Origin: Fidelibacterota bacterium
Lineage (GTDB): Bacteria; Fidelibacterota; Marinisomatia; Marinisomatales; TCS56
NCBI GenBank assembly: GCA_013203015.1
Contig: JABMPO010000034.1
Coordinates: 1-5,490, forward strand
Length of the DNA: 5,490 nucleotides
Direction of reading: 5' to 3'
How positions within the stretch are numbered: the stretch's first letter is position 1; every line of letters begins with the position of its first letter. Positions 1-5,490 of this stretch are shown here, piece by piece. A program made the translations under genes and the position numbers. Under the pieces are notes generated by a model. It saw nothing but the letters and a program-made list of their open reading frames with translations. It was not told the origin of the DNA and ran no database searches.

Positions 1-414
1 AACCAGTTTCTTTAGCCAGGGATTTCTGATTTGCCGAATTAGCGCAACGATTTCAAGCCACATTTCATTGGGATCGTGCACAGAAGCAGGTACAATCAAT
101 GCCGGATCATACCCATAGCGGGCGTAATGTTGAATTGTTGCACGATTTATTTTTTTTATCACCAGTTGCATGCGGTCCTGATAGGTTTCTACAAGACCGG
201 AAACTGCCACCGGATCAGAATTTTCAAATCGGTTGGCATATTTTTCAATTTTATCCCATATTTTGGCAGAAATGGATCCGGTTCTATCACGCAAGACTAA
301 ATCCAGATATAGATCACCGGCTCGTGTATGCCGGATATGTTTCTCGCTGCACAGATAAAAACCCTGGACTTTTGCTCCTTCGGTAAATTTATCGATTGTT
401 GTGATTGATTTCAT
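1..414 (-). CDS. YhaM-like OB-fold/HD 3'-5' exoribonuclease, N-terminal part (3' end outside window)
   Basis: The reading frame starts at an ATG (414-412) and stays open for 138 codons to the left edge, so the C-terminal part is missing. Residues about 11-92 look like an OB-fold nucleic-acid-binding domain: an alternating strand pattern, the loop LRDRTG (41-46), the segment ISAKIWD (48-54), a valine-rich strand VAVSGLVETYQD (69-80), then RMQLVIKKI. This is the arrangement at the N-terminus of the YhaM/CMP-binding-factor family, in which the OB fold precedes a metal-dependent HD domain that degrades RNA (or single-stranded DNA) from the 3' end. The helical segment after residue 115 would be the linker into the HD domain, which cannot be seen. 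There is no obvious Shine-Dalgarno sequence before the ATG. The gene diverges from the acetyltransferase at 511. Another OB-fold protein is possible, because the catalytic domain lies outside the window. Confidence 0.75.
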   Translation of the reverse strand, partial: MKSITTIDKFTEGAKVQGFYLCSEKHIRHTRAGDLYLDLVLRDRTGSISAKIWDKIEKYANRFENSDPVAVSGLVETYQDRMQLVIKKINRATIQHYARYGYDPALIVPASVHDPNEMWLEIVALIRQIRNPWLKKLV

Positions 415-471
415 GGTAAATAGGGTTGTTGCTATACGCCGGTTATGTCGGTTGCATATTTATTAATTAAA

Positions 472-501
472 TTGGCACGCTTAGTTTGTTCGATAATTTA
501 G
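472..501 (+). promoter_or_regulatory. Candidate promoter of the GNAT gene
   Basis: TTG (472-474, within TTGGCA) is followed after 19 bases by TAATTTAG (494-501), which resembles the Bacteroidetes-type TAnnTTTG -7 element at all but one defined position. Read as a sigma-70 promoter it would be TTGGCA-N16-TAATTT. Either reading puts the transcript start only a few bases before the ATG at 511, giving an almost leaderless mRNA. The surroundings are AT-rich, so a chance match is quite possible. Confidence 0.3.
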
Positions 502-510
502 GGATACTTA

Positions 511-993
511 ATGGCACACTTGATTCGCTCAATAAATTATAACAATTCCAAAGACGCCGGTATTCTGCAGGCTTGTCTCTCCAAGTGGTTTCGTAATCCC
601 AAGGATTTGAATCTTGCCGCTCCCAAAATACGATTCCCATTTAAATTTACGCAATGGAAAAGCTACTACCTTGAAATTTCTTCAACCAAATCATTTGTCA
701 TTGAAGATAAGGGCTGGATTGTCGGCCATATCAGTCTGCGGTATTTACCTGCTAATAATCGCGCACATATTTTTCACTTAATAATTTCACCCGAATCCCG
801 AGGCAGCGGTCTTGGGAAATTACTAATCGCCCGTGCCGAATCGGAAGCTCGGCTTATGAATTGCGCGGATATCACCCTATTTGTCGCTCAAACAAATGAT
901 ACTGCAATAAATCTATATGAAAATCTAGGGTACAAAAAACAAAAACAGATGCGCGGTAATTCTTATAGAATGCTGAAATCACTCGAAAAATGA
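511..993 (+). CDS. GNAT-family N-acetyltransferase, substrate unknown
   Basis: This is a 160-residue protein of normal length for a single-domain GNAT enzyme, which transfers an acetyl group from acetyl-CoA to an amine. The acetyl-CoA-binding motif A is clear: strand HIFHLIISPE (86-95), then the pyrophosphate loop RGSGLG (97-102), then helix KLLIARAESEA. Motif B follows as strand ITLFVA (121-126) and NDTAINLYENLGYKK (129-143). Tyr136 sits where many GNATs have the general-acid tyrosine. The N-terminal half (about 1-60) is where substrate specificity usually lies, and I recognise nothing there. RimI-like protein acetylation, small-molecule acetylation and drug modification are all possible. 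A weak TAGGGA precedes the ATG by 6 bases. The gene is transcribed alone, divergent from the YhaM-like gene and convergent with the fur pair. Confidence 0.88.
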   Translation: MAHLIRSINYNNSKDAGILQACLSKWFRNPKDLNLAAPKIRFPFKFTQWKSYYLEISSTKSFVIEDKGWIVGHISLRYLPANNRAHIFHLIISPESRGSGLGKLLIARAESEARLMNCADITLFVAQTNDTAINLYENLGYKKQKQMRGNSYRMLKSLEK

Positions 994-1132
994 AATACCC
1001 CGCTGAAAGCAGTAGAGTAACAATATAACAGTGTAAGTTTTAGTTGAAACAAGCTACAGGGAATTAACCCTGCCCATCTAGCATTATCCCCAAATAATCA
1101 AAGCAATCTGCGTAATCTGTTATATAAACAAC
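994..1132. other. Convergent intergenic gap without a gene
   Basis: These 139 bases separate the 3' ends of the GNAT gene (plus) and the Cys-rich gene (minus). I found no credible coding frame or RNA gene. The only structure is a short hairpin, CAGGG (1057-1061), loop AATTAA, CCCTG (1068-1072). A 5-bp stem with no adjoining T-run on either strand is not enough to call a terminator, although a bidirectional one would be expected between convergent genes. Confidence 0.6.
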
Positions 1133-1288
1133 CTATTCTTTAGGTACTACACTGCAATTACCGGCACAGCCATTACAACTTCTATCCGGGCCGGGTTTAA
1201 TCTGTTGGAATAGATTTCTTCCCACCAATAGCACAGCACTGATAATTATAATGCTGGTGATGAGACCCTGAAATGTTGAGAATTCCAT
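1133..1288 (-). CDS. Small Cys-rich single-helix membrane protein, FeoB-associated-like
   Basis: A 51-codon frame starts at ATG (1288-1286) and ends at TAG (1135-1133). It begins with a short polar stretch, then one hydrophobic helix, about residues 8-23 (QGLITSIIIISAVLLVG with its flank), then a basic/polar linker, and it ends with a cysteine cluster, SCNGCAGNCS (37-46), in CxxCxxxC spacing (C38, C41, C45). A lone N-terminal helix followed by a short Cys-rich tail is the plan of the FeoB-associated Cys-rich membrane proteins (Pfam FeoB_associated), small proteins found next to ferrous-iron transporters whose exact role is uncertain. The start lies 12 bp after the fur stop codon and in the same frame, so no upstream start is available. 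Co-transcription with fur supports an iron-related role. No clear Shine-Dalgarno sequence is seen, and no feoA or feoB is in the window. The family call is by pattern only. Confidence 0.72.
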   Translation of the reverse strand: MEFSTFQGLITSIIIISAVLLVGRNLFQQIKPGPDRSCNGCAGNCSVVPKE

Positions 1289-1300
1289 ACCGCTTATAAA

Positions 1301-1741
1301 CTATTTATCTTCTTCATTCTGGCAATTTTCACACAATCCGAACAATTGATGAATATGATTGCTGAGGACATAATTATTTTCTGCGGCAATGGACTTCTGT
1401 AGTTCTTCCACATCATCGTTGACAAATTCATCAATACGACCACATTTTGTACAAATCAGGTGATCATGATGACCAGAACCCAGCTTGCACTCAAAACGGC
1501 TTCTACCATCGCCCAGGTCAAGTTTTCGCACCAGATTGTATTTAACCAGTATTTCGATCGTTCGGTAAACTGTCGCCCGTGAAATGTTGATACTCCGTCC
1601 TCGCAAAGTAAAATAGATACTCTCCGCATCGCGGTGGTTGTCAGAAGATTGTAATTCTCTCCAGACCGCCTCGCGCTGGGTTGTATACCGCAGGCCTTCC
1701 TGCTTGATTATAGCTCGCAAATCAATTCTAGCTGAGTTCAT
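1301..1741 (-). CDS. fur: Fur-family transcriptional regulator, probably the iron regulator Fur
   Basis: This 146-residue protein has normal Fur length. The N-terminal winged helix (about 1-85) contains LRYTTQREAVW (17-27), the HxDAESIY segment (36-43), and the recognition helix ISRATVYRTIEIL (53-65). The C-terminal metal-binding and dimerisation domain has HHDHLICTKC (91-100), a second pair CENC (137-140), and SNHIHQLFGLC (127-137). The two CxxC pairs would form the structural zinc site. The ligand set (H91/H92, D93, H94, E105, H129/H131) resembles Fur. In GRIDEF, Glu105 aligns by eye with the Glu of Fur (GKVIEF) rather than the Asp of PerR (GKIVDF), which favours iron sensing over peroxide sensing. 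GGAG (1749-1746), four bases before the ATG, serves as ribosome-binding site. A Fur box just upstream predicts autoregulation. Zur or PerR function cannot be excluded from sequence alone. Confidence 0.9.
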   Translation of the reverse strand: MNSARIDLRAIIKQEGLRYTTQREAVWRELQSSDNHRDAESIYFTLRGRSINISRATVYRTIEILVKYNLVRKLDLGDGRSRFECKLGSGHHDHLICTKCGRIDEFVNDDVEELQKSIAAENNYVLSNHIHQLFGLCENCQNEEDK

Positions 1742-1748
1742 ATTACTC

Positions 1749-1767
1749 CATAATGATAATGAATCTC
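1749..1767. promoter_or_regulatory. Fur box upstream of fur (predicted autoregulatory operator)
   Basis: The 19 bases on the plus strand match the classical Fur box (GATAATGATAATCATTATC) at 15 of 19 positions by direct comparison. In the 7-1-7 description, TGATAAT (1754-1760) is a perfect half-site, and AATCTCA (1762-1768) matches the other half at 5 of 7. The box ends 7 bp from the fur start codon and touches its ribosome-binding site. It also lies just downstream of a possible -7 element, TAAATTAG, on the minus strand (1777-1770). Bound Fur would therefore cover the likely transcription start, the usual arrangement for repression. Confidence 0.75.
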
Positions 1768-1780
1768 ATCTAATTTACAA

Positions 1781-1799
1781 TACTTTTGGAGCAAAAGTA
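1781..1799. repeat. Perfect 8-bp inverted repeat upstream of fur (possible second operator)
   Basis: TACTTTTG (1781-1788), spacer GAG, and CAAAAGTA (1792-1799) form a perfect dyad of 19 bases in the 81-bp gap between the pcrA stop and the fur start. It occupies the expected -35/spacer zone of the fur promoter and lies 14 bp from the Fur box. There is no T-run after it on the minus strand, so it does not look like the pcrA terminator. A binding site for a dimeric regulator is the simplest guess. The repeat is certain, its function is not. Confidence 0.5.
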
Positions 1800-1822
1800 C
1801 ATATAAATTACCAATAGTTCTG

Positions 1823-4006
1823 TTAGTTGGAATTAGGATTCGCTACTTTTATTAATTTAGCAAATTTCACTACCAGTTTACGCTTCTGACCATCCTTAAA
1901 AACAATTCCTACACGCTGGTTTTCGCCACTGCCGCTTAATGCTTTAATCTGACCGACACCGAATATGGCATGCTCAACATAATCACCGACCTTAAAATCA
2001 TCGAAACCGGTTACGGTTCGCTTTACTACGGTCTTGGTTTTACCCATTCCCGACTTAATCACCTTCCTGGTCAGCGCGGATGTGAATTTTATTTTCTCGA
2101 GATATTTATCGGGGATTTCTTGCACAAATCGGGAAACTAAACCCAGAATCTGGTCCGATCCCATCCGGCGACGAGCGTTGGCATACATCAAATACACCTG
2201 GTTCTGTGCGCGGGTTATGGCCACATAAAGCAGGCGCCGCTCTTCTTCGATTTTATCGTCGTCATCCAGGGAATTAAAATGAGGTAATAGACCATCTTCA
2301 AGGCCAGTAACAAATATAACTGGAAATTCCAAGCCTTTGGAAGAATGCATCGTCATCAGTGTAATTCGATTGACCTGTTCTTTCCAATTATCGATATCGG
2401 TCAATAGGGTGACTTCTTCCAAAAACTGGCGCAAACTCTTATCCTGTGACCGATGGGTAAACTCATCAATTGCCTTCAGTAATTCCTGAATATTTTCAAC
2501 CCGTTCATGGTCCTCAGGAGAATTTTGCTCCTTGTAATAGCGAATAAAACCGGTATCCTCGATTAAAGTCTGGGCTAGTTCGCTGGCATTTACCTTATCC
2601 AGTAAATCATGATATTTGGTGACAGTCTTGAAAAAGCCTGCCAAAGAATCGGCTTGTTTGCCGCGGATATCCATTGCCGATGGATTTTCCAGTACATCAA
2701 ATAATCGTTTTTTAACCGCTTGAGCCTGTTTATTACATTTATCGATTGTCTTGCTGCCGATTCCCCGAGGTGGAAAATTGATGACACGGCGCAATGCAAT
2801 TGTGTTTTCCAGGTTAACAATTAATTGCAAATAAGCCAGAAAATCCTTGATTTCCTTACGCATATAAAACCTAATACCACCAACAATATCATAGGGGATA
2901 CCCATTCGCATCAGACTATCTTCCAGCGCCCGAGATTGGGCATTGGTACGATAAAGAATGGCAAAATCACCGAATTTTCGCTTATGCAATTTGATTTCTT
3001 TCTCAATCGCATTCACTACAGCAGCAGCTTCTTCCAGCTCATCTTGCGTTTCAATCAAACCTAGATTTTCGCCGAGCCCTTTGACCGATTTCAATTCTTT
3101 ATCCGCTCGATTAATATTATTGCGCACCATTGTGGTGGCAGCCGATAATATTTTTTGTGTGGACCGGTAATTTTTTTCGAGCTTAAATACTTTGCAATCC
3201 TTAAAGACTTTTTCAAAATCGAGAATATTTCTGATATCAGCGCCTCGCCAACCATAAATTGATTGGTCATCGTCGCCAACTACACAAATATGGTTATGCT
3301 TTTCGGCCAATTGTGAGACAAATAAAAATTGAGGCCGATTTGTATCCTGATATTCGTCCACAACAATATATTTCCACTTTTGCTGGTATTTTTTCAGTAC
3401 GGCCGGATGTTTTTCAAATATGACCAGCGGAAGGATCAACAAATCATCAAAATCCACCGCATTATTACGTTTCAGATCTGACTGGTAAGTGGCATAGATA
3501 TCTGCAATCGTCCGTTCTCTGATATTGTTGGCCTTGGCTGCTACATCCTCGGGAAATAGTAAAACATTTTTGAAATTACTGATCGCATTCTTGGCCTGCT
3601 TGGGAGAGACAAAAGTTTTTGAAATATTTTTGGTTTCAAGAATCAGTTTCAGTAAATCGGTCTGGTCTTTAACATCATAAATAGCATAATCCGAACTGAA
3701 ACCAAGACGGGTTATTTCCGCTCGTAGCAGGCGGGCACAGATTGAGTGAAAAGTACCAACATTAACTGCTACTTGATCCTGCTTCAGCAATTTGCCGACG
3801 CGCTTCTTTAACTCTTTGGCAGCCTTATTGGTGAACGTGACCGCCAGAATTTCATGAGGCTGATAAAGACCCTGCTGGATCAGATAAGATATCTTGTGGG
3901 TAATCACCCGGGTCTTGCCACTACCGGCACCGGCAAAAACCAGTATCGGTTTTTCGACTGCCTCAACGGCAGCTTTTTGCGATTTATTCAGATTCTTCAA
4001 ACTCAT
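1823..4006 (-). CDS. pcrA: ATP-dependent 3'-5' DNA helicase, PcrA/UvrD type
   Basis: This is a full-length superfamily 1A helicase of 727 residues, close to the usual length of PcrA. It translocates on single-stranded DNA and unwinds duplexes in nucleotide-excision and mismatch repair, and it removes recombinase and stalled RNA polymerase. All motifs are intact: Q-motif LNKSQ (6-10), Walker A GAGSGKT (26-32), Ia TFTNKAA (57-63), Ib GTFHSIC (84-90), Walker B DEYQD (217-221), III GDDDQSIYGWRGA (244-256), IV LEKNYRS (276-282), V TMHSSKGLEF (552-561), VI ERRLLYVAITRA (589-600). The ATP-contacting arginines would be R281 and R599. The C-terminus (about 671-721, KVGDYVEHAIFGVGQI) is the Tudor-like domain that binds RNA polymerase in PcrA/UvrD. 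The mltG stop is 11 bp upstream, so the two genes probably share a transcript. No strong Shine-Dalgarno sequence is visible at the start. Rep is less likely because of the Tudor-like tail. Confidence 0.97.
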   Translation of the reverse strand: MSLKNLNKSQKAAVEAVEKPILVFAGAGSGKTRVITHKISYLIQQGLYQPHEILAVTFTNKAAKELKKRVGKLLKQDQVAVNVGTFHSICARLLRAEITRLGFSSDYAIYDVKDQTDLLKLILETKNISKTFVSPKQAKNAISNFKNVLLFPEDVAAKANNIRERTIADIYATYQSDLKRNNAVDFDDLLILPLVIFEKHPAVLKKYQQKWKYIVVDEYQDTNRPQFLFVSQLAEKHNHICVVGDDDQSIYGWRGADIRNILDFEKVFKDCKVFKLEKNYRSTQKILSAATTMVRNNINRADKELKSVKGLGENLGLIETQDELEEAAAVVNAIEKEIKLHKRKFGDFAILYRTNAQSRALEDSLMRMGIPYDIVGGIRFYMRKEIKDFLAYLQLIVNLENTIALRRVINFPPRGIGSKTIDKCNKQAQAVKKRLFDVLENPSAMDIRGKQADSLAGFFKTVTKYHDLLDKVNASELAQTLIEDTGFIRYYKEQNSPEDHERVENIQELLKAIDEFTHRSQDKSLRQFLEEVTLLTDIDNWKEQVNRITLMTMHSSKGLEFPVIFVTGLEDGLLPHFNSLDDDDKIEEERRLLYVAITRAQNQVYLMYANARRRMGSDQILGLVSRFVQEIPDKYLEKIKFTSALTRKVIKSGMGKTKTVVKRTVTGFDDFKVGDYVEHAIFGVGQIKALSGSGENQRVGIVFKDGQKRKLVVKFAKLIKVANPNSN

Positions 4007-4017
4007 CGACTGTATAA

Positions 4018-5073
4018 TTATCCCTGATTATTCTTTCTTCGTTCTCGAGCAACATTCCAGCGCACGCGCTGAAACTGGCGTTTTGCCCGGTTATGTTCTT
4101 TCTGCGTACGGGAAAAGGTGTGAAATCCATCGCCCTTGGCGACAAAATACAAATAATCAACCTCGGCCGGATTCAAAGCCGCTAGAATTGATTGTCTACC
4201 CGGATTATTAATCGGGCCGATAGGCAACCCATAATTCCGATAGGTGTTATAGGGTGATTTAAGTTCCAGATCGCGGGTAAGTAACCGCCGCGGTGGGCCA
4301 TCGATGATGTACTGGATTGTTGGATCAGCCTGTAAACGCATCCGTTTTTTCAGGCGATTATGATAGACTGCCGAGACGATCAGTCGTTCCTCATCATAGA
4401 TGACCTCGCCCTCGATTATTGAGGCCATTGTGATAACTTCGAGTTCAGAAAGCCCAATTTTTGTCTGGGACTCTTTCATCAACTCGCTAAAATCTTTTTT
4501 ATATTCGTCGACCAGCCTGATGATAACTTCATTTTCATTCTGACTCTCAAAAAAACGATAGGTTTCAGGATATAAAAAGCCTTCCAGATTAGTGTTTACC
4601 GGCAAATTAAGCGTTTTGATAAAAGCGGAATCATGGCACAAAGCAATAAACTTATCCTGGTCTAATCCCAATGTCGTGGCAAATTCAGCAGCAATGTCCG
4701 GGATGGTCAAGCCTTCAATTATTGTCACGGACACAACATTAGGGACTCCCTGTATCAACTGCTGAATTATACTGTAATTTGATTCAGCGTTTCGCAGGGA
4801 AAATATCCCCGCCGGGATATTCCGCTCCTGGCCTAAAAACCGGGCAGCCAGCAGGAAGGATTTCTGGTTTCTAATAATTTTTTGATCCACTAATAAATTT
4901 GAAATGCTGCTTAAACCCGCACCCTCAGGCACTTCTACACGTACTCGATTGTAGGGGTTTTCCTGATGCCAAAAAACAATCATGCAGTAACTGGTAATTA
5001 CTGCGATCATTAGTGTCAGCAGAGCAACCCCCCGGTAAAAACTTCTACAATTTATCAATGGAATATTTAGCAT
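4018..5073 (-). CDS. mltG: Endolytic murein transglycosylase MltG (YceG-like)
   Basis: This complete 351-residue protein is close to the family norm. A short cytoplasmic N-terminus is followed by one transmembrane helix (about 15-35), which anchors the enzyme with its body outside the membrane. The LysM-like subdomain follows (about 42-105, VRVEVPEGAGLSSISNLL). The YceG catalytic region contains LEGFLYPETYRF (163-174), the active-site segment MASIIEGEV (216-224) with catalytic Glu221 (equivalent to Glu218 of E. coli MltG), HNRLKKRMRLQADPTIQY (238-255), SPYNTYRNYGLPIGPI (273-288) and YLYFVAKGDGFHTFS (307-321). MltG cleaves nascent glycan strands at the membrane, releasing lipid-anchored strands and setting strand length during wall growth. 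This implies a peptidoglycan-containing organism. The C-terminal tail is strongly basic. It is the first gene of a probable mltG-pcrA transcript and diverges from the DUF3098-like gene. Confidence 0.96.
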   Translation of the reverse strand: MLNIPLINCRSFYRGVALLTLMIAVITSYCMIVFWHQENPYNRVRVEVPEGAGLSSISNLLVDQKIIRNQKSFLLAARFLGQERNIPAGIFSLRNAESNYSIIQQLIQGVPNVVSVTIIEGLTIPDIAAEFATTLGLDQDKFIALCHDSAFIKTLNLPVNTNLEGFLYPETYRFFESQNENEVIIRLVDEYKKDFSELMKESQTKIGLSELEVITMASIIEGEVIYDEERLIVSAVYHNRLKKRMRLQADPTIQYIIDGPPRRLLTRDLELKSPYNTYRNYGLPIGPINNPGRQSILAALNPAEVDYLYFVAKGDGFHTFSRTQKEHNRAKRQFQRVRWNVARERRKNNQG

Positions 5074-5087
5074 GGTATTTAGGGCGG

Positions 5088-5119
5088 CGAATTTACCCCT
5101 TTGTCCTCTAACTAGTCAA
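5088..5119 (-). promoter_or_regulatory. Candidate promoter of mltG-pcrA
   Basis: Reading the minus strand, TTGACT (5119-5114) is followed after 18 bases by TAAATT (5095-5090), a plausible sigma-70 pair. The same site also fits the Bacteroidetes-type pattern: TTG, 21 bases, TAAATTCG (5095-5088). The last base of the downstream element is 14 bp from the mltG start codon, so the leader would be very short. This is the best promoter candidate in the window, but it was not tested against background. Confidence 0.4.
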
Positions 5120-5123
5120 TTTT

Positions 5124-5135
5124 TATTAGCTAATA
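5124..5135. repeat. 12-bp perfect palindrome in the divergent mltG / DUF3098-like promoter region
   Basis: TATTAGCTAATA reads identically on both strands. It lies in an AT-only-like tract (about 5120-5153), 5 bp upstream of the TTG of the mltG promoter candidate and 22 bp before that of the opposite gene. It could be an operator for a shared regulator, or simply a product of AT-rich composition. Confidence 0.3.
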
Positions 5136-5157
5136 TAATTAATAATATTATTTCATT

Positions 5158-5188
5158 TTGTTCGTACTGAAAATAGGCTGTATTTTCG
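5158..5188 (+). promoter_or_regulatory. Candidate promoter of the DUF3098-like gene
   Basis: TTG (5158-5160) is followed after 20 bases by TATTTTCG (5181-5188), one defined position away from TAnnTTTG. The downstream element ends 8 bp before the ATG at 5197. If it is real, the mRNA is nearly leaderless, in keeping with the lack of a Shine-Dalgarno sequence there. It would also mean that the in-frame TTG at 5158 is a promoter element and not a start codon. Confidence 0.28.
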
Positions 5189-5196
5189 CGGCTGCC

Positions 5197-5433
5197 ATGA
5201 GCACGGAAAAACAAAAAAAGGGTCTTCATTTATTCGAAGGCTGGGCTTTTACAAAAAAGAATTATTTGCTGTTTCTGCTGGGTATTGTCATGATTGTACT
5301 GGGGTATATCGTTATGGCCCTGGGTGATGTTAACAGCTTCCAAAGCCTGACAATCGCACCGATTATGTTATTTACCGGTTATGTTGTGATTATCCCCACT
5401 GCTCTGATCTACCGCGACAAAGCACTAAAATAA
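5197..5433 (+). CDS. Small two-helix membrane protein, DUF3098-like
   Basis: This 78-residue protein has a basic, charged N-terminus (STEKQKKG) and a first hydrophobic helix (about 22-42, NYLLFLLGIVMIVLGYIVMA). A short loop containing GDVNSFQS comes next, then a second helix (about 50-72, LTIAPIMLFTGYVVIIPTAL) and a short basic tail (YRDKALK). The pattern 'F.KKNYLL..GI..I.LGYI.M......LTIAPI.L..GY' resembles the DUF3098 family of small inner-membrane proteins, whose function is unknown. I chose the ATG at 5197. An in-frame TTG at 5158 would add 13 residues, but the family normally begins with a charged stretch like the one seen right after this ATG, and no ribosome-binding site supports the TTG. 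tRNA-Asp begins 5 bp after the stop codon, so the two probably share a transcript. The family assignment is from memory of the pattern. Confidence 0.72.
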   Translation: MSTEKQKKGLHLFEGWAFTKKNYLLFLLGIVMIVLGYIVMALGDVNSFQSLTIAPIMLFTGYVVIIPTALIYRDKALK

Positions 5434-5438
5434 TTTTT

Positions 5439-5490
<52 letters not shown>

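Noticed and set aside
76..386. Two overlapping plus-strand open frames opposite the YhaM-like gene
   Set aside because: They are antisense to a clearly conserved OB-fold coding frame, have no domain-like pattern and no ribosome-binding site.
1057..1072. Hairpin CAGGG-AATTAA-CCCTG as a bidirectional terminator
   Set aside because: The stem is only 5 bp and there is no T-run on either side, so it is noted within the gap entry but not called a terminator.
1781..1799. Inverted repeat as the Rho-independent terminator of pcrA
   Set aside because: The stem is mostly A-T and is not followed by a U-run on the minus strand, so an operator fits better than a terminator.
2034..3279. Several open frames of 60-80 codons on both strands inside pcrA
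   Set aside because: They lie entirely within the intact helicase coding region in other frames and translate to low-complexity or cysteine/serine-rich nonsense.
3894..4211. A 105-codon plus-strand frame across the mltG-pcrA junction
   Set aside because: It is antisense to two conserved genes, including the Walker A region of pcrA, and shows no protein-like features.
5158..5196. TTG at 5158 as the start of the DUF3098-like protein (13 extra residues)
   Set aside because: There is no Shine-Dalgarno sequence, the added residues are not typical of the family, and the ATG at 5197 starts the usual charged N-terminus. The TTG may belong to a promoter.

Overview
The window is a compact, moderately AT-rich bacterial chromosomal segment carrying housekeeping and regulatory genes. 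I see no prophage, insertion sequence, CRISPR array or defence island. The organism cannot be named from it. Three things hint at an uncultured relative of the Bacteroidetes/FCB assemblage: a DUF3098-like two-helix membrane protein, few clear Shine-Dalgarno sequences, and several upstream regions that fit a Bacteroidetes-style TTG / TAnnTTTG promoter. This placement is inference and low confidence.

Layout. Positions 1-414 (minus) hold the N-terminal part of a YhaM-like OB-fold/HD nuclease that runs off the left edge. It diverges from a stand-alone GNAT acetyltransferase at 511-993 (plus). A short convergent gap, 994-1132, follows. Four genes then run leftward on the minus strand. In transcription order they are mltG (5073-4018), pcrA (4006-1823), a Fur-family regulator (1741-1301), and a 51-residue Cys-rich single-helix protein (1288-1133) that resembles the FeoB-associated family and is short enough for gene callers to miss. 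On the right, diverging from mltG, a small membrane protein (5197-5433, plus) is followed after 5 bases by tRNA-Asp(GTC), cut by the window edge.

How the genes fit together. mltG and pcrA are 11 bp apart and probably co-transcribed. They act in different processes: termination of peptidoglycan strands, and DNA unwinding in repair. The Fur gene has its own upstream region with a good Fur box 7 bp before its start codon, which predicts iron-dependent autoregulation. The Cys-rich protein begins 12 bp after the Fur stop, so the pair looks like a small iron-responsive operon. The likely ferrous-iron transporter partner (feoAB) is not in view.

The most useful observations are the overlooked Cys-rich gene, the layered operator region upstream of fur (Fur box plus an 8-bp inverted repeat), the repeated promoter-like architecture close to start codons, and the tight spacing of the DUF3098-like gene and tRNA-Asp. 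Nothing here is convincing as a wholly new biological system.
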